Shown here: piece by piece, positions 1-8,863 of the stretch
Numbering within the stretch: the first letter of the stretch is position 1
Layout of the letters: each line of letters begins with the position of its first letter
From: Tidjanibacter massiliensis
Lineage (GTDB): Bacteria; Bacteroidota; Bacteroidia; Bacteroidales; Rikenellaceae
Direction of reading: 5' to 3'
Length of the DNA stretch: 64,000 nucleotides
Assembly: GCF_900104605.1 (NCBI RefSeq)
Contig: NZ_LT629960.1
Span: forward strand, 682,001-746,000
The notes under the pieces: model-generated
The model's input: only the letters and a program-made list of their open reading frames with translations
The model's database searches: none
What the model was told of the DNA's origin: nothing
Made by a program: the position numbers and the translations under genes

Positions 1-1089
1 TTCCAACTGCTGAAAAAATCGCTTCGCAACTTCCTGTGGATGTTTGTAGTGAGCATTATCACCTCGACCGTTTATTTCCTTATATCGCCGTATAGCAGCG
101 CTCAGAGCGAACTGCTGGCGCGAACGAGTCCCACGACCTACGACGTGCTTATCGCCTTTTTCGGCGGCGTCGCGGGTATGCTGGCCCAAACGCGCCGCGA
201 CCGTACCGGAACCGTCATATCCGGCGTGGCGATAGCCACCGCACTCATGCCCCCGCTCTGTACCGCGGGATTCGGCATCGCGTCCGGCGAAATCATGTAT
301 GTACTTGGTGCCTTCTACCTGTTCATCATCAATACGGTATTCATCGCCCTGGCCTCCTATCTCATGGTGATTTTTCTGAAATATGAGAAAAAGACGGCAC
401 TCGACCAGGCGGCCAGCAAGCGGATGAGACGTTATGTCATTCTCTTTTCCGTCATCATTCTCGTGCCGAGTATGATACTTACTGTCAATATCCTGCGTAA
501 AACGCAGTTTGAAGCCAACGTAGACAGGTACGTGACGAACGTCTTCCAGTTCAACAAGACGATGCTCGTTGATTACGACGTCCGCTACCGGTACGAAGGC
601 AGGCAGTCGGCCGTGGAGGTACGCCTCGTCGGCGAACCGCTGTCGCACAACGTAATAGAGAATGCCAGCGCCCAGATGGCCTATTACGGCCTGGAAAACA
701 CCGAACTGATAGTCCGGCAGGCGGATGAGAACGAACGCATCGATTTCTCCAAAATACAGCACAGTTATGCGGAAATCATAGACGAGAAGAACCGCACCAT
801 CGCCCGGCTGGAAGAGAGGCTCGCATCCGTGCAGCCGGCGGATACCGTTGCCGCCGGAGATATTTCGCGCGAAATGGCGCACGTCGCCGACCATGTGGGA
901 CGGGTATCGATGTCGAAACACATATTCTACGACGTACAGGGTGTCCCGACCGACACCGCTCTCGTGGTGACCGTCCGGCCGGACAGCCTCTCGCAGGGAG
1001 CAGTGGAGTACGACCGGATAGAGGGATGGCTGCGCACGAGGCTGAAAACCGATAATGTTATCGTTTACATTGAAGAAGGGGAGGAATGA
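1..1089 (+). CDS. DUF389 (TIGR00341-type) membrane protein, 5'-truncated by the window
   Basis: The frame is open from base 1, so the N-terminus lies outside the window. The visible part has about four hydrophobic segments in its first 150 residues, including a stretch with GVAIATALMPPL and a following glycine-rich turn, which is the hallmark of the DUF389/TIGR00341 family of hydrophobic proteins. After the membrane part comes a soluble domain of about 200 residues containing a short heptad-like segment. The function of the family is unknown; transport or sensing has only been proposed. The 3' end overlaps the next gene, so the two are probably co-transcribed. Family call fairly sure, function unknown. 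Confidence 0.8.
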   Translation, partial: FQLLKKSLRNFLWMFVVSIITSTVYFLISPYSSAQSELLARTSPTTYDVLIAFFGGVAGMLAQTRRDRTGTVISGVAIATALMPPLCTAGFGIASGEIMYVLGAFYLFIINTVFIALASYLMVIFLKYEKKTALDQAASKRMRRYVILFSVIILVPSMILTVNILRKTQFEANVDRYVTNVFQFNKTMLVDYDVRYRYEGRQSAVEVRLVGEPLSHNVIENASAQMAYYGLENTELIVRQADENERIDFSKIQHSYAEIIDEKNRTIARLEERLASVQPADTVAAGDISREMAHVADHVGRVSMSKHIFYDVQGVPTDTALVVTVRPDSLSQGAVEYDRIEGWLRTRLKTDNVIVYIEEGEE

Positions 1090-2032
1090 CATAACCGCAG
1101 GCGCAAGTCGGACGCAAAAGGCCGCTTATTACGCCTTGTACTACCTGCTGAAGGCCGTGGGACTGTTGCCGGCATGGTTTCTCTACTATCCGCTGGCAGG
1201 GGTGTGCTACCTGCTCTTGTACTATCTTTTCCGGTACAGACTGCAGGTGACGCGGGACAACTTGCAAAACGCTTTCCCCGAAAAGAGCAGAGAGGAGTTG
1301 CGCCGTATCGAACGGCGGTTCTACAGACATTTGGCTGAAGTATTCATTGATACGATAGACCTGACAAGCATTAGCCGCAGGCAGTTGCGTCGCCGAATGA
1401 TGATAAAGGACGAAGCCGTCCACCGAAAGGAGGTGGAGGGGAAGGACTGGATTGCAGGCATGTCGCACTACGGCTCATGGGAATATTTCATTGCCTATGC
1501 CCTTGGCGACGGAGAGGGCCGGGAAACCATCGGAGTGTACAAAACGCTCCATAACCGGGTGATGGACATGCTTTACCGCAGCATCCGGTCGCGAATGGGC
1601 ATGGAACCCGTCCCCATGTCGGTCATCCTGCGCCATGTAGTCCGCGACCGGCAGCAAGGTATCCGGATGGGGATAGGTCTCATCGCCGACCAGGCGCCTC
1701 CGTGGTTCCATCGGGACTACTGGTACGACTTTCTCGGTCAACCGACTTCGTTTTACGATGGGTTGGAAAACATGGCTTTGCGCTTCGGCATGCCGGTCTA
1801 TTTCGTACACATCGACAAGATACGGCGGGCACACTATACGGCCCGTTTTGAACTCATTTACGACGGGCAGGAGAGGGTAGCGCCGCACGAGATTACGAAG
1901 CGGTATGCCGCGAAACTCGAAGCGATGATACGGCAGCGGCCGGAGTTGTGGCTCTGGTCGCACAGACGCTGGAAACATAAGCCCACTCCAGAAGAACTCG
2001 AAAAACAAAGGGAGGAGGAATGTCCGAGGTAA
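1055..2032 (+). CDS. Lysophospholipid/lipid A acyltransferase, LpxL/HtrB family
   Basis: This 325-residue protein is about the usual length for inner-membrane acyltransferases that add secondary acyl chains to lipid A. A hydrophobic segment lies at about residues 24-58, and the catalytic HX4E motif is visible as HYGSWE (His138, Glu143). The ATG at 1055 lies 35 nt inside the upstream gene. A TTG at 1070 is an alternative, because the only purine-rich stretch (GAAGAAGGGGAGG) lies downstream of this ATG. The 3' end overlaps the following glycosyltransferase by 13 nt. That pairing suggests work on envelope lipid or glycan, but the acceptor cannot be read from the sequence. Confidence 0.85.
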   Translation: MLSFTLKKGRNDITAGASRTQKAAYYALYYLLKAVGLLPAWFLYYPLAGVCYLLLYYLFRYRLQVTRDNLQNAFPEKSREELRRIERRFYRHLAEVFIDTIDLTSISRRQLRRRMMIKDEAVHRKEVEGKDWIAGMSHYGSWEYFIAYALGDGEGRETIGVYKTLHNRVMDMLYRSIRSRMGMEPVPMSVILRHVVRDRQQGIRMGIGLIADQAPPWFHRDYWYDFLGQPTSFYDGLENMALRFGMPVYFVHIDKIRRAHYTARFELIYDGQERVAPHEITKRYAAKLEAMIRQRPELWLWSHRRWKHKPTPEELEKQREEECPR

Positions 2033-3030
2033 AGGTCGTCATACTTAACTGGAACGGCTATGCGCATCTGCGTACCTTCCTGCCGTCGGTACTGCGCGAT
2101 ACGCCGGAAAAGGTGGGGGTTGTCGTGGCCGACAACGGCTCTACGGACGGTTCGGCAGAGATGCTCCGTGCGGAGTTTCCCCGCGTGGAAGTGCTCCTGC
2201 TCGACAGGAACTACGGTTATGCGGGCGGTTACAATCGGGCCCTGGCATGCATCGAGGCCGACTACTACATTCTGCTCAACTCGGATGTAGAGACCTCTCC
2301 GGGTTGGTGCGAACCGCTGATAGCCGCACTGGATGCCGACCCGCGGCTTGCCGCCGTCCAGCCGAAGCTGCGTGCCTATGGCCGGCGGGAGTATTTCGAA
2401 TACGCCGGTGCATGCGGCGGATTCATCGATGCGTTCGGCTATCCGTTCTGCCGGGGCAGGATACTGTTTACCACGGAGCGGGACGAGGGGCAATATGATA
2501 CTTTCCGTTCCTGTTTTTGGGCCTCAGGAGCCTGCATGGCCTGCCGCCGGGAAATGTTTACCCGCGTCGGAGGGTTCGATGAGGAGTTTTTCGCTCATAT
2601 GGAGGAGATAGACTTGTGTTGGCGGGCACAGCTTGTCGGATACCGGATAGCCGTAGAACCGGCGAGCGTCGTTTATCATTTAGGCGGAGGGACGCTGCCG
2701 AATGATTCGCCCCGTAAAATTTACCTGAATTACCGGAATAACCTGTGGATGCTCTACAAAAATCTGCCTGCGGGCAGGTTATGGTTCACCGTTCCGTTGC
2801 GCATGGCGATAGACGGAGCGTCGGCTCTCGTATATCTCGCACAGGGACGGACGGATGCGTTCCGGCAAGTGTGGCGGGCACACATGGATTTTTACAGGAA
2901 CTTGAAAGTGCTGCACACGAAACGCAAAAAGATACAGGGGGAGGCACAAGCCCGTCCCTGCGGTATATACGGTAAATCCATCGTGCTCCGTTACTGCATG
3001 GGGCGCAAGGTATTCGGCGACATGATGTGA
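2020..3030 (+). CDS. GT2-family glycosyltransferase (rhamnosyltransferase-like)
   Basis: The protein has 336 residues. The N-terminal half is a GT-A fold: VVILNWNG at the start, VADNGSTDGS around residue 42, and LLNSDVE (DXD-like) around residue 88. An acidic EEIDLCWR motif near residue 200 is typical of WbbL-like rhamnosyl or related glycosyltransferases. The C-terminal part is basic and amphipathic, consistent with membrane association. It overlaps the LpxL-like gene by 13 nt, suggesting translational coupling and a shared role in cell-surface glycoconjugate synthesis. The sugar donor and acceptor are not determinable here. Confidence 0.85.
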   Translation: MSEVKVVILNWNGYAHLRTFLPSVLRDTPEKVGVVVADNGSTDGSAEMLRAEFPRVEVLLLDRNYGYAGGYNRALACIEADYYILLNSDVETSPGWCEPLIAALDADPRLAAVQPKLRAYGRREYFEYAGACGGFIDAFGYPFCRGRILFTTERDEGQYDTFRSCFWASGACMACRREMFTRVGGFDEEFFAHMEEIDLCWRAQLVGYRIAVEPASVVYHLGGGTLPNDSPRKIYLNYRNNLWMLYKNLPAGRLWFTVPLRMAIDGASALVYLAQGRTDAFRQVWRAHMDFYRNLKVLHTKRKKIQGEAQARPCGIYGKSIVLRYCMGRKVFGDMM

Positions 3031-3067
3031 CCGCTCCCGCGTCGCTTCTCCCGGCTCGGTTCCGACC

Positions 3068-3592
3068 TTATTCTCCTTCCGGCTGCAGGGTCGTCGAAAG
3101 CGCGAACAGATAGGGCCTGATATCGGCCGCATACTCTCCCTGGACGGTTACGGCCGGCCGGCCCTCCGCAGAGGTTGCCGTACTGAGGATGTAGCAGTCC
3201 GTGCCGTCTTCCGTTACATGGTCGAATATGTGTACGTATTTGGGAAATACGATGCAGGTGAACGTACTCTTCTTTCTTTCGGTAGGGAAACTCGCTACGA
3301 ACGGTACCGACAGCAAGGTTTTGTCGGTCGTTCCCAGTATGATGCCTACGTTGTTAATCAGCGGGCTGTGCGTATCCATGATAAAACCGCGGCACGCTTG
3401 CGAAACGACCTCTCCGTCGCGAAAATAGGATATCCTGACCTCTACGATGTCCGACGGATTGCCGTTGTCCTGTTCCGCCTTCTCATGCGTCTCGGCCAGA
3501 AGCGAGTGCAGCCTGCCTTCGGCCGTGTTATCATGGCTGCCGCATCCCCACAGCAAAACGACTGTCGCTGCTATCAAGAAAACTCTTTTCAT
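3068..3592 (-). CDS. Hypothetical lipoprotein
   Basis: A 174-residue protein beginning MKRVFLIAATVVLLWGCGS, that is, a basic n-region, a hydrophobic core and a lipobox-like LLWGC, so it is predicted to be a lipoprotein anchored at Cys17. The mature part is mostly beta-like and has no motif I recognise. It converges on the glycosyltransferase at 3030 with a 37-nt gap. It lies downstream of the GNAT gene on the same strand (61 nt apart) and may share its transcript. No function is assigned. Confidence 0.7.
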   Translation of the reverse strand: MKRVFLIAATVVLLWGCGSHDNTAEGRLHSLLAETHEKAEQDNGNPSDIVEVRISYFRDGEVVSQACRGFIMDTHSPLINNVGIILGTTDKTLLSVPFVASFPTERKKSTFTCIVFPKYVHIFDHVTEDGTDCYILSTATSAEGRPAVTVQGEYAADIRPYLFALSTTLQPEGE

Positions 3593-3653
3593 CCCGTACT
3601 TTTCTGTTTTTCGTTTTCAGGCCCGCCGCCTTTTCTGCCGTAATCTTCATCCG

Positions 3654-4196
3654 TCAGTCGGCATATTCCCAGATGACTTCCCGCATGAACTCCGTAAATC
3701 CGGAGAATTCTTTCTCGGTCGCAAGGCGGCCGTGGCTCATGAGCACCAATTCGTGCGGACAGGCATCGGTACCTTTACGGTAGGAAGGGTGGATGTAATT
3801 GTACGGATTGCGAACGAATCCGAGCCGTTCGTAAAAATGAAGGCGCCGTACGGCCATTTCCTCCTGCGGAGGTTCGATTTCGAGAATGACGAGTTTGCCG
3901 GGATAGAGTTCCAGCAACCGTTCCACGACCCCGGACCCGATGTTTCGTCCGCGCATGGCGGGATTCACCGCCAGGAACTCCACATAGACCATGCCGGCAT
4001 ACAGCCAGTAAAACACGAGAGCCATCACTTCGCCCTCATCGTCCAGCATCACCTTGCTCCGGGCACGACAGTCGGCAAACGCTTGCTCCTGTGCGGTAAG
4101 GCTGCGCCGTTCATGCGCCGGAAAACTCTCTTCGTACAGTCGCCATACCTTTTCGCGCACCGCGCCGGAAGTATCCTTGAAATCCACTATCCGCAT
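3654..4196 (-). CDS. GNAT-family N-acetyltransferase
   Basis: The 180-residue protein carries a GNAT core. The strand YVEFLAVNPAMRGRNIGSG, at about residues 72-90, contains the acetyl-CoA pyrophosphate-binding R/QxxGxG/A loop (RGRNIGSG), followed by the helix VVERLLEL and a C-terminal strand with FYERLGF. This supports an acetyl-CoA-dependent acyltransferase; the substrate (small molecule or protein amine) is unknown. The tRNA-Gln gene lies 94 nt upstream on the same strand, and the lipoprotein gene follows. Confidence 0.8.
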   Translation of the reverse strand: MRIVDFKDTSGAVREKVWRLYEESFPAHERRSLTAQEQAFADCRARSKVMLDDEGEVMALVFYWLYAGMVYVEFLAVNPAMRGRNIGSGVVERLLELYPGKLVILEIEPPQEEMAVRRLHFYERLGFVRNPYNYIHPSYRKGTDACPHELVLMSHGRLATEKEFSGFTEFMREVIWEYAD

Positions 4197-4290
4197 CTCG
4201 TTTCGTCTTTAAGTCTTCCGCAAAGATAGAGAATAATTGCCGTAAAAAAGAGACCCTGCCGGCAGATGTGGCGGCAGGGTCGGGAAGAAG

Positions 4291-4361
4291 TTGAGCCATC
4301 GGGATTCGAACCCAAAATGACAGAACCAAAATCTGCAGTGTTACCATTACACCATGGCTCA
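4291..4361 (-). tRNA. tRNA-Gln (anticodon TTG)
   Basis: Read on the minus strand, the 71-nt sequence folds as a cloverleaf. The 7-bp acceptor stem pairs TGAGCCA with TGGCTCA. The D-arm is GTGT..ACAC, and the anticodon stem GCAGA/TCTGT encloses loop TTTTGGT with anticodon TTG. The T-arm has the canonical GGTTCGAATCC. The discriminator base is A and no CCA is encoded. TTG decodes CAA, and CAG by wobble, so it is a glutamine tRNA. A TACATTTG promoter-like box lies about 20 nt upstream (4379-4386, minus strand). Confidence 0.95.
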
Positions 4362-4580
4362 GTTCCGTTACCGGACGACAAATGTAGCAATAAAAAATTA
4401 AAAATGAAGCATAAAATCACAGAGAGCTGTCCCGTATGCCGATTTGCTCTCCGCACCCGTATCGTTTTTCTGCAAACGGCGTACCTTGCGGAGAAATATG
4501 AAAAGATTTCCGTATTTTTGATTTTCGGATTACGGTAACGGCCGTCCGGAATATTGGCGCAGATTCGATTGCGGATAAAG

Positions 4581-5450
4581 ATGAAGAGAGTGGCTTTAGT
4601 TCTGTCCAGCGGCGGTGCGCGGGGGTTCGCGCATATCGGAGCGATAGAGGAGTTGCAGGAACGGGGATATGAGATTGCATCCGTGGCCGGGACCTCGATG
4701 GGAGCCCTGATAGGCGGCATGTTCGCTGCGGGTAAACTCGAACAGGTGAAGGAGCGTGCGTTCGCCCTGGACCGGAAACGGATGCTCGCGCTGGCCGATA
4801 TCTCCATGGGCCCGGACCATCTTGTGAAAGGGGAGAAAGTGATGGGAATTTTAAGGGAAATCATGCCGGATATTCCCATCGAAACGCTTCCCGTTCCATT
4901 CTGTGCGGTGGCGACAGACTTGGCCGACAACAGCGAAGTCGTGTACGATTCGGGAAGTCTGTACGAAGCCATCCGGGCCTCTATCTCCATTCCCGCATTT
5001 TTCAAGCCGCAAAGGAACGGAGAGATGCTCCTTATCGACGGCGGCGTTCTCAATCCGCTGCCGCTGAACAGGGTGACACGCAGCGACGGCGACCTGCTCG
5101 TGTCCGTCAATGTGAGCGCACACAGCGATATGCGGCTCGAACACCTCCGGGAAACCCGCAAACGGAACCGGACATCGGCCGGCCGGCTGCCTGCGCTGGG
5201 GAGGCTGCCCGATGAGAATTTCTATTCCGTGCTGAGCAAAACTTTCGTCATGATGCTCCAGCGCAATGCGGAACTGACGGCACAGCTCTATCCGCCCGAC
5301 ATACGGGTAGATATCCCCATGAACCGATTCGGAGGATGCGATTACGACAAGGCGGCCCGAATCTCTTCGGAAGGGCGCCGCCGGATGCGGGAGGCACTCG
5401 AACTATACGAAAAAACGCATAATATCCACTCATCTTCCTCACCCGCATGA
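4581..5450 (+). CDS. Patatin-like phospholipase (RssA/YlbK type)
   Basis: Patatin-family serine lipases use a Ser-Asp dyad. Here the oxyanion motif SGGARG is at residues 10-15, the nucleophile elbow GTSMG at 37-41 (Ser39) and the catalytic Asp in the DGG motif at 153-155. The length (289 aa) fits small bacterial patatins of the RssA type. The ATG at 4581 is preferred over an upstream in-frame TTG at 4554, because it places the family-typical MKRVALVLSSGG at the N-terminus. No signal peptide is seen, so it probably acts on the cytoplasmic face. The stop overlaps the next start by 4 nt (ATGA), coupling it to a lipid glycosyltransferase. Confidence 0.88.
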   Translation: MKRVALVLSSGGARGFAHIGAIEELQERGYEIASVAGTSMGALIGGMFAAGKLEQVKERAFALDRKRMLALADISMGPDHLVKGEKVMGILREIMPDIPIETLPVPFCAVATDLADNSEVVYDSGSLYEAIRASISIPAFFKPQRNGEMLLIDGGVLNPLPLNRVTRSDGDLLVSVNVSAHSDMRLEHLRETRKRNRTSAGRLPALGRLPDENFYSVLSKTFVMMLQRNAELTAQLYPPDIRVDIPMNRFGGCDYDKAARISSEGRRRMREALELYEKTHNIHSSSSPA

Positions 5451-6565
5451 AACTGCTGATTCTCTCCTGTTCCACCGGCGAAGGACACAACTCTGCCGGC
5501 AAAGCACTTCTCGAATACCTCGAGGAAAATGGGGTGGCGTGCGAAATGACAGACCCCCTCTCGCTCGTGACCTCTCCCGTGTCGCAGATGGTATCGGACG
5601 TTTATCTCTTTTCCACCCGCAGGAACCTCTTCAAGACGGTGTACAGGATGGGAGAAACGGTCAGTACCGGTCTTTCGCTCCAGTCGCCTGTCTATATGGC
5701 CAACAAGCTCTATGCGAAACGGCTGTACGATTACATCGTCGACAACGGTTTCGACACGGTGGTCTGTACGCATCTTTTCCCGGCCGAAGCCCTGACCGCA
5801 CTGAAACGAGCAGGACGACTGGACCGGAAAACCGTATTCGTCATGACGGACTATACGTGTATCCCCTTTACGCGGGAGACCGATTTGGATTATTATATCG
5901 TCCCTCACGAACACCTGGTCGAGGAGTGTGTCCAAAAGGGACTGCGAAGAGAACGGCTCTTTCCGTTCGGGATTCCGGTACGCCGGGCCTTCCGCGAGCG
6001 CATTGCGAAAAGAGAGGCGAGAGTGGCATGTGCGGCGGCCTTCGACAGCGGAGCCGATATGACCGCGAAATGGTTCCTCGTTGCCTCCGGAAGCATGGGG
6101 TTCGGCAGTTCGGCCGACCTGATTCGTGAGATTCTGTCGCGCTGCGGAAAAGGTGCCGAGGTCTTCATGGTCTGCGGCAACAACGCGAAACTGCAAACCG
6201 TTCTGAAGGCGGAGTTCGGTCGTTTCGACAACATACACCTGTTGGGATTCACTGACCGGATGTCCCTGCTGATGGATGCCTGCGACGTGCTTTTTACGAA
6301 ACCGGGCGGTCTGTCGAGTACAGAAGCGGCGGTCAAAAACATCCCCATCGTGCATACGGCTCCCATTCCCGGATGCGAAACGCGGAATGCGGAATTTTTC
6401 CATTATCACGGCATGTCTTACAGCTCTCTGGAGGTGAAGCAGCAGGTAACCGTTGCGCTTCGGCTTTGCAATGACGATGCGTACCGGCAACGTATGTGCG
6501 ACAGTCAGCGAACGAACGCCAACGGAGATGCGTGTCGCCGGATACTTGAACTGTTACGCCGATAA
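5447..6565 (+). CDS. MGDG-synthase/UgtP-like glycosyltransferase
   Basis: The 372-residue protein begins MKLLILSCSTGEGHNSAGKAL, matching the MGDG-synthase N-terminal motif (GxGHxxAAxAL). Near residue 280 it carries the GT28 donor-binding signature KPGGLSSTEA. Such enzymes transfer glucose or galactose from a UDP-sugar to diacylglycerol at the cytoplasmic membrane face, and the fold resembles MurG. The start overlaps the patatin gene by 4 nt (ATGA), so both are probably made together as a lipid-remodelling pair. The exact lipid acceptor is an inference. A perfect palindrome follows the stop. Confidence 0.85.
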   Translation: MKLLILSCSTGEGHNSAGKALLEYLEENGVACEMTDPLSLVTSPVSQMVSDVYLFSTRRNLFKTVYRMGETVSTGLSLQSPVYMANKLYAKRLYDYIVDNGFDTVVCTHLFPAEALTALKRAGRLDRKTVFVMTDYTCIPFTRETDLDYYIVPHEHLVEECVQKGLRRERLFPFGIPVRRAFRERIAKREARVACAAAFDSGADMTAKWFLVASGSMGFGSSADLIREILSRCGKGAEVFMVCGNNAKLQTVLKAEFGRFDNIHLLGFTDRMSLLMDACDVLFTKPGGLSSTEAAVKNIPIVHTAPIPGCETRNAEFFHYHGMSYSSLEVKQQVTVALRLCNDDAYRQRMCDSQRTNANGDACRRILELLRR

Positions 6566-6584
6566 ACGATATATCCGCCGAATA

Positions 6585-6616
6585 CAAGGAGGGCGCACCG
6601 CGGTGCGCCCTCCTTG
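6585..6616. terminator. Perfect 32-bp palindrome between convergent genes
   Basis: CAAGGAGGGCGCACCG (6585-6600) is followed with no spacer by its exact reverse complement (6601-6616). As RNA, either strand would form a very stable GC-rich hairpin. It sits 20 nt past the glycosyltransferase stop and 7 nt before the TonB receptor stop, where a bidirectional terminator is expected. No clear U-tract follows on either side, so a protein-binding or mRNA-stabilising role is possible. Confidence 0.6.
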
Positions 6617-6622
6617 TCAAAG

Positions 6623-8599
6623 TCAAATGGTCAAAACGACGCCTGCGGTTATCCAGCGTGGCGGCTGAATCAGTCCCACGAAATCGTAATATTTCGTATC
6701 GAGCAGGTTGGTAGCCTCTGCATAGACGGAGAATACGCCCCTGCTCCAACTGAGACGGGCATCCAGCAGCCAATAGGGAGCATAAGCGGTGTCCGGGGTA
6801 TTGTTGCGGCAGTACCACGATGCCGTCACTTCGGCGGCGAACCCCTTGCCGATATCGATTCCGCACTGTACGGCGGCCTTGTGTTTCATGTAGTCGAGAG
6901 CGTATTTGGTGATATGGTCGGCAGCGGCTTTGGATGAAGACATCCAGCCGTAACTCACCGTGATGTGCCGGAGAATCCGCCGGCCACGGTAGGAAGCCTG
7001 CATCTCTATCCCGTAGGTATCCAGCTCGGTAAGCTGGGTTGATTTCCATTTCATCCCCTCGGGAGTCTCCGTCTGCACATAGTCGATGATGTCCCGGCCA
7101 TGGCGGTAATATCCCGAAAGGGCGGCCTGAAAGCGGCCTGCATGGTAGCGCGTTCCCACCCGGTAGGTCATGGCGTGTTCCGGCTTGAGGTCGGGGTTGC
7201 CAATGTGGGTGGCATTGGTATAGTATAGGTCCGTAAAGGTCGGGAGGCGCATGGAACGGGTGGCATTGGCGTCGGCGCTCCAGCCTTCCATGATTTGCTG
7301 GGTAACGGAGAGGCTCCACGAAGGGAAGGTCCCGTAAGGACTTCCGGCCAGATTCGCCGAACCGGCCAGCGATGTGCCGCCGAGCCGTACCCGATGGCTC
7401 AGCCAGCCGTTGAAAATGTTCCGTCCTTTTTCGTGGGTATAAAAAGCGTCCGCTCCCGGCACCCGGATGGGGTGCGTGAGGAGGTCGCCCAGCACGTTGC
7501 TGTAGATGTGGTGGTATCGGTAATCCGCTCCGGCCGACGTCTCTCCCGCCGCCCAGCGGAATGCCGCACTGATGCTCGCACCGGCGTTGTCCGTCGTGTG
7601 GTAGTTGGGAGTCCATCCTTCGGGAGCCCCTTTGCCTCCGCGGTAAAGCTCGTAACGGTCGTTGTTCTTGCGATAACTTGCATTTGCATTGAGGGTAAAC
7701 CTGCCGAAACTGCGGTTCCATTTCACCGACGCGAGCGCAGTCTCCGTATGCTCGAACTGGTCGGGGAAAGAGAGTGAGTAGAACCCGTTGGAACCGAAAT
7801 CCCGTCGCTGATAGCCGGCCTGCATGTCGAACAGTCCGGCTGAAGACGAAGTGTAAGTAATACGCGTGAAAAGATTGGAATTGTTGAAATCGGTATTTTC
7901 AATGTATCCGTCACTCCGTCTGACGGAACCGGCGGCCAATACCGAAAGGCCGTTGCGGGTGATGGCTCCGGAGATGTTGGAGTAGAGATAGCCGTAGGCT
8001 CCTCCGGAGATTTCCGTCCTCATGTAGTTCGGACGGAGCGGAGTAGTCACCATATTGACCGCTCCCGCGTAGGCCCCGATGCCGGTCAGCCCTTCGATGA
8101 TGTCTATCGAACCGATGATGTCGATATCGACGGGCAGGCTGTGGCTCTGGTGCCCTGTGCGTGCATCGGTGAAGTCGATGCCGTTGAGAAGGACCATGGT
8201 CTGGTCGTAAGTTCCTCCCCGCAGGGAGATGTCCGCCTGTACTCCCTTTCCGCCCCGCTCTCGCACGTCTATCGCGGGATTGAGCCTGAGTACGCCTTCG
8301 ATAGTCTGCTGAGGCGCGATGCCCAGCGTGTCGCGGCTATACACCGCCGTGGGTGTCACTACACCCCTTGTGGGATTCAGTCTTTCGGCCGTTACCTGCA
8401 ACGCCTCGATTTCCATTTCGCGTAGCAGCCTCACCGTGTCGGGCTGTGCCGACGCGCTTTTGGCGTTGAGCGTGATGATGGACATCGACAGGGAGAGCAC
8501 GCCTATCTTCACCACTTTGCCGAGTGAAGCGAACGCGCCGTATCCCTTGCGTGACCAGCGAGTGAAACACCTTACCCCACTTTTAGAACGTTTCTTCAT
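6623..8599 (-). CDS. TonB-dependent outer-membrane receptor (BtuB-like)
   Basis: The protein has 658 residues, counting from ATG 8599. It has a long basic n-region followed by a hydrophobic core ending in SASAQ, a likely signal peptide. A TonB-box-like stretch (EIEALQVTAER) follows, then a plug domain with LRLNPAIDVRERGGKG, ISLRGG and VLLNGI, and a 22-strand-type barrel ending in aromatic-rich strands. Such receptors import chelated metals, cobalamin or other ligands using TonB energy. There is no SusD partner and no N-terminal carboxypeptidase-regulatory domain, so a BtuB/FepA-type role is more likely than SusC; the ligand is unknown. The frame extends 69 codons upstream, but the promoter at 8645-8675 lies inside that extension, which supports the 8599 start. 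Confidence 0.88.
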   Translation of the reverse strand: MKKRSKSGVRCFTRWSRKGYGAFASLGKVVKIGVLSLSMSIITLNAKSASAQPDTVRLLREMEIEALQVTAERLNPTRGVVTPTAVYSRDTLGIAPQQTIEGVLRLNPAIDVRERGGKGVQADISLRGGTYDQTMVLLNGIDFTDARTGHQSHSLPVDIDIIGSIDIIEGLTGIGAYAGAVNMVTTPLRPNYMRTEISGGAYGYLYSNISGAITRNGLSVLAAGSVRRSDGYIENTDFNNSNLFTRITYTSSSAGLFDMQAGYQRRDFGSNGFYSLSFPDQFEHTETALASVKWNRSFGRFTLNANASYRKNNDRYELYRGGKGAPEGWTPNYHTTDNAGASISAAFRWAAGETSAGADYRYHHIYSNVLGDLLTHPIRVPGADAFYTHEKGRNIFNGWLSHRVRLGGTSLAGSANLAGSPYGTFPSWSLSVTQQIMEGWSADANATRSMRLPTFTDLYYTNATHIGNPDLKPEHAMTYRVGTRYHAGRFQAALSGYYRHGRDIIDYVQTETPEGMKWKSTQLTELDTYGIEMQASYRGRRILRHITVSYGWMSSSKAAADHITKYALDYMKHKAAVQCGIDIGKGFAAEVTASWYCRNNTPDTAYAPYWLLDARLSWSRGVFSVYAEATNLLDTKYYDFVGLIQPPRWITAGVVLTI

Positions 8600-8625
8600 G
8601 ATTGAAAAGTTTTTAAAAGTGATTG

Positions 8626-8640
8626 GCCGGAATATCCGGC
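8626..8640. repeat. Short perfect dyad in the TonB receptor leader
   Basis: GCCGGA-ATA-TCCGGC lies between the inferred promoter (8645-8675, minus) and the receptor start codon. From the -7 box position, transcription would start near 8638, so the dyad would form a hairpin at the extreme 5' end of the mRNA or act as an operator. It matches no riboswitch consensus I know. Confidence 0.4.
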
Positions 8641-8644
8641 GGGC

Positions 8645-8675
8645 CAAAGGTAAATCAATTCCGAATTTCCCGCAA
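8645..8675 (-). promoter_or_regulatory. Bacteroidetes promoter for the TonB receptor
   Basis: On the minus strand, TTG (8675-8673) is followed after 20 nt by TACCTTTG (8652-8645). This fits the Bacteroidetes -33/-7 consensus TTG..TAnnTTTG. It sits 46 nt upstream of the ATG at 8599. Confidence 0.6.
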
Positions 8676-8806
8676 AAGCCGTAGCGGGCACGAATTACGA
8701 TACCCAAAACCGGACGGAATGGATTCCGTCCCGAAGACTTTTGCGTATATTTGCTTCGAACGAATCGTTTCGCAACCGTACATCGGTCGTTTGAACCGGC
8801 ATGCAC

Positions 8807-8840
8807 TTGCGTATTTCAACGAATATATTTCCTATCTTTG
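8807..8840 (+). promoter_or_regulatory. Promoter for the csgG-like operon
   Basis: The -7 box TATCTTTG (8833-8840) matches TAnnTTTG exactly. A TTG at 8807-8809 lies 23 nt upstream, slightly longer than the usual 19-21. The csgG-like ATG follows 24 nt after the box. A second exact -7 match (TATATTTG, 8746-8753) lies farther upstream without a visible -33 element. Confidence 0.55.
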
Positions 8841-8863
8841 TATCCATAAAATCGTTACATTCT

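Noticed and set aside
8746-8753. TATATTTG as an additional csgG-operon promoter
   Set aside because: The -7 match is exact, but no TTG lies at the right distance upstream and a better placed box exists at 8833-8840.
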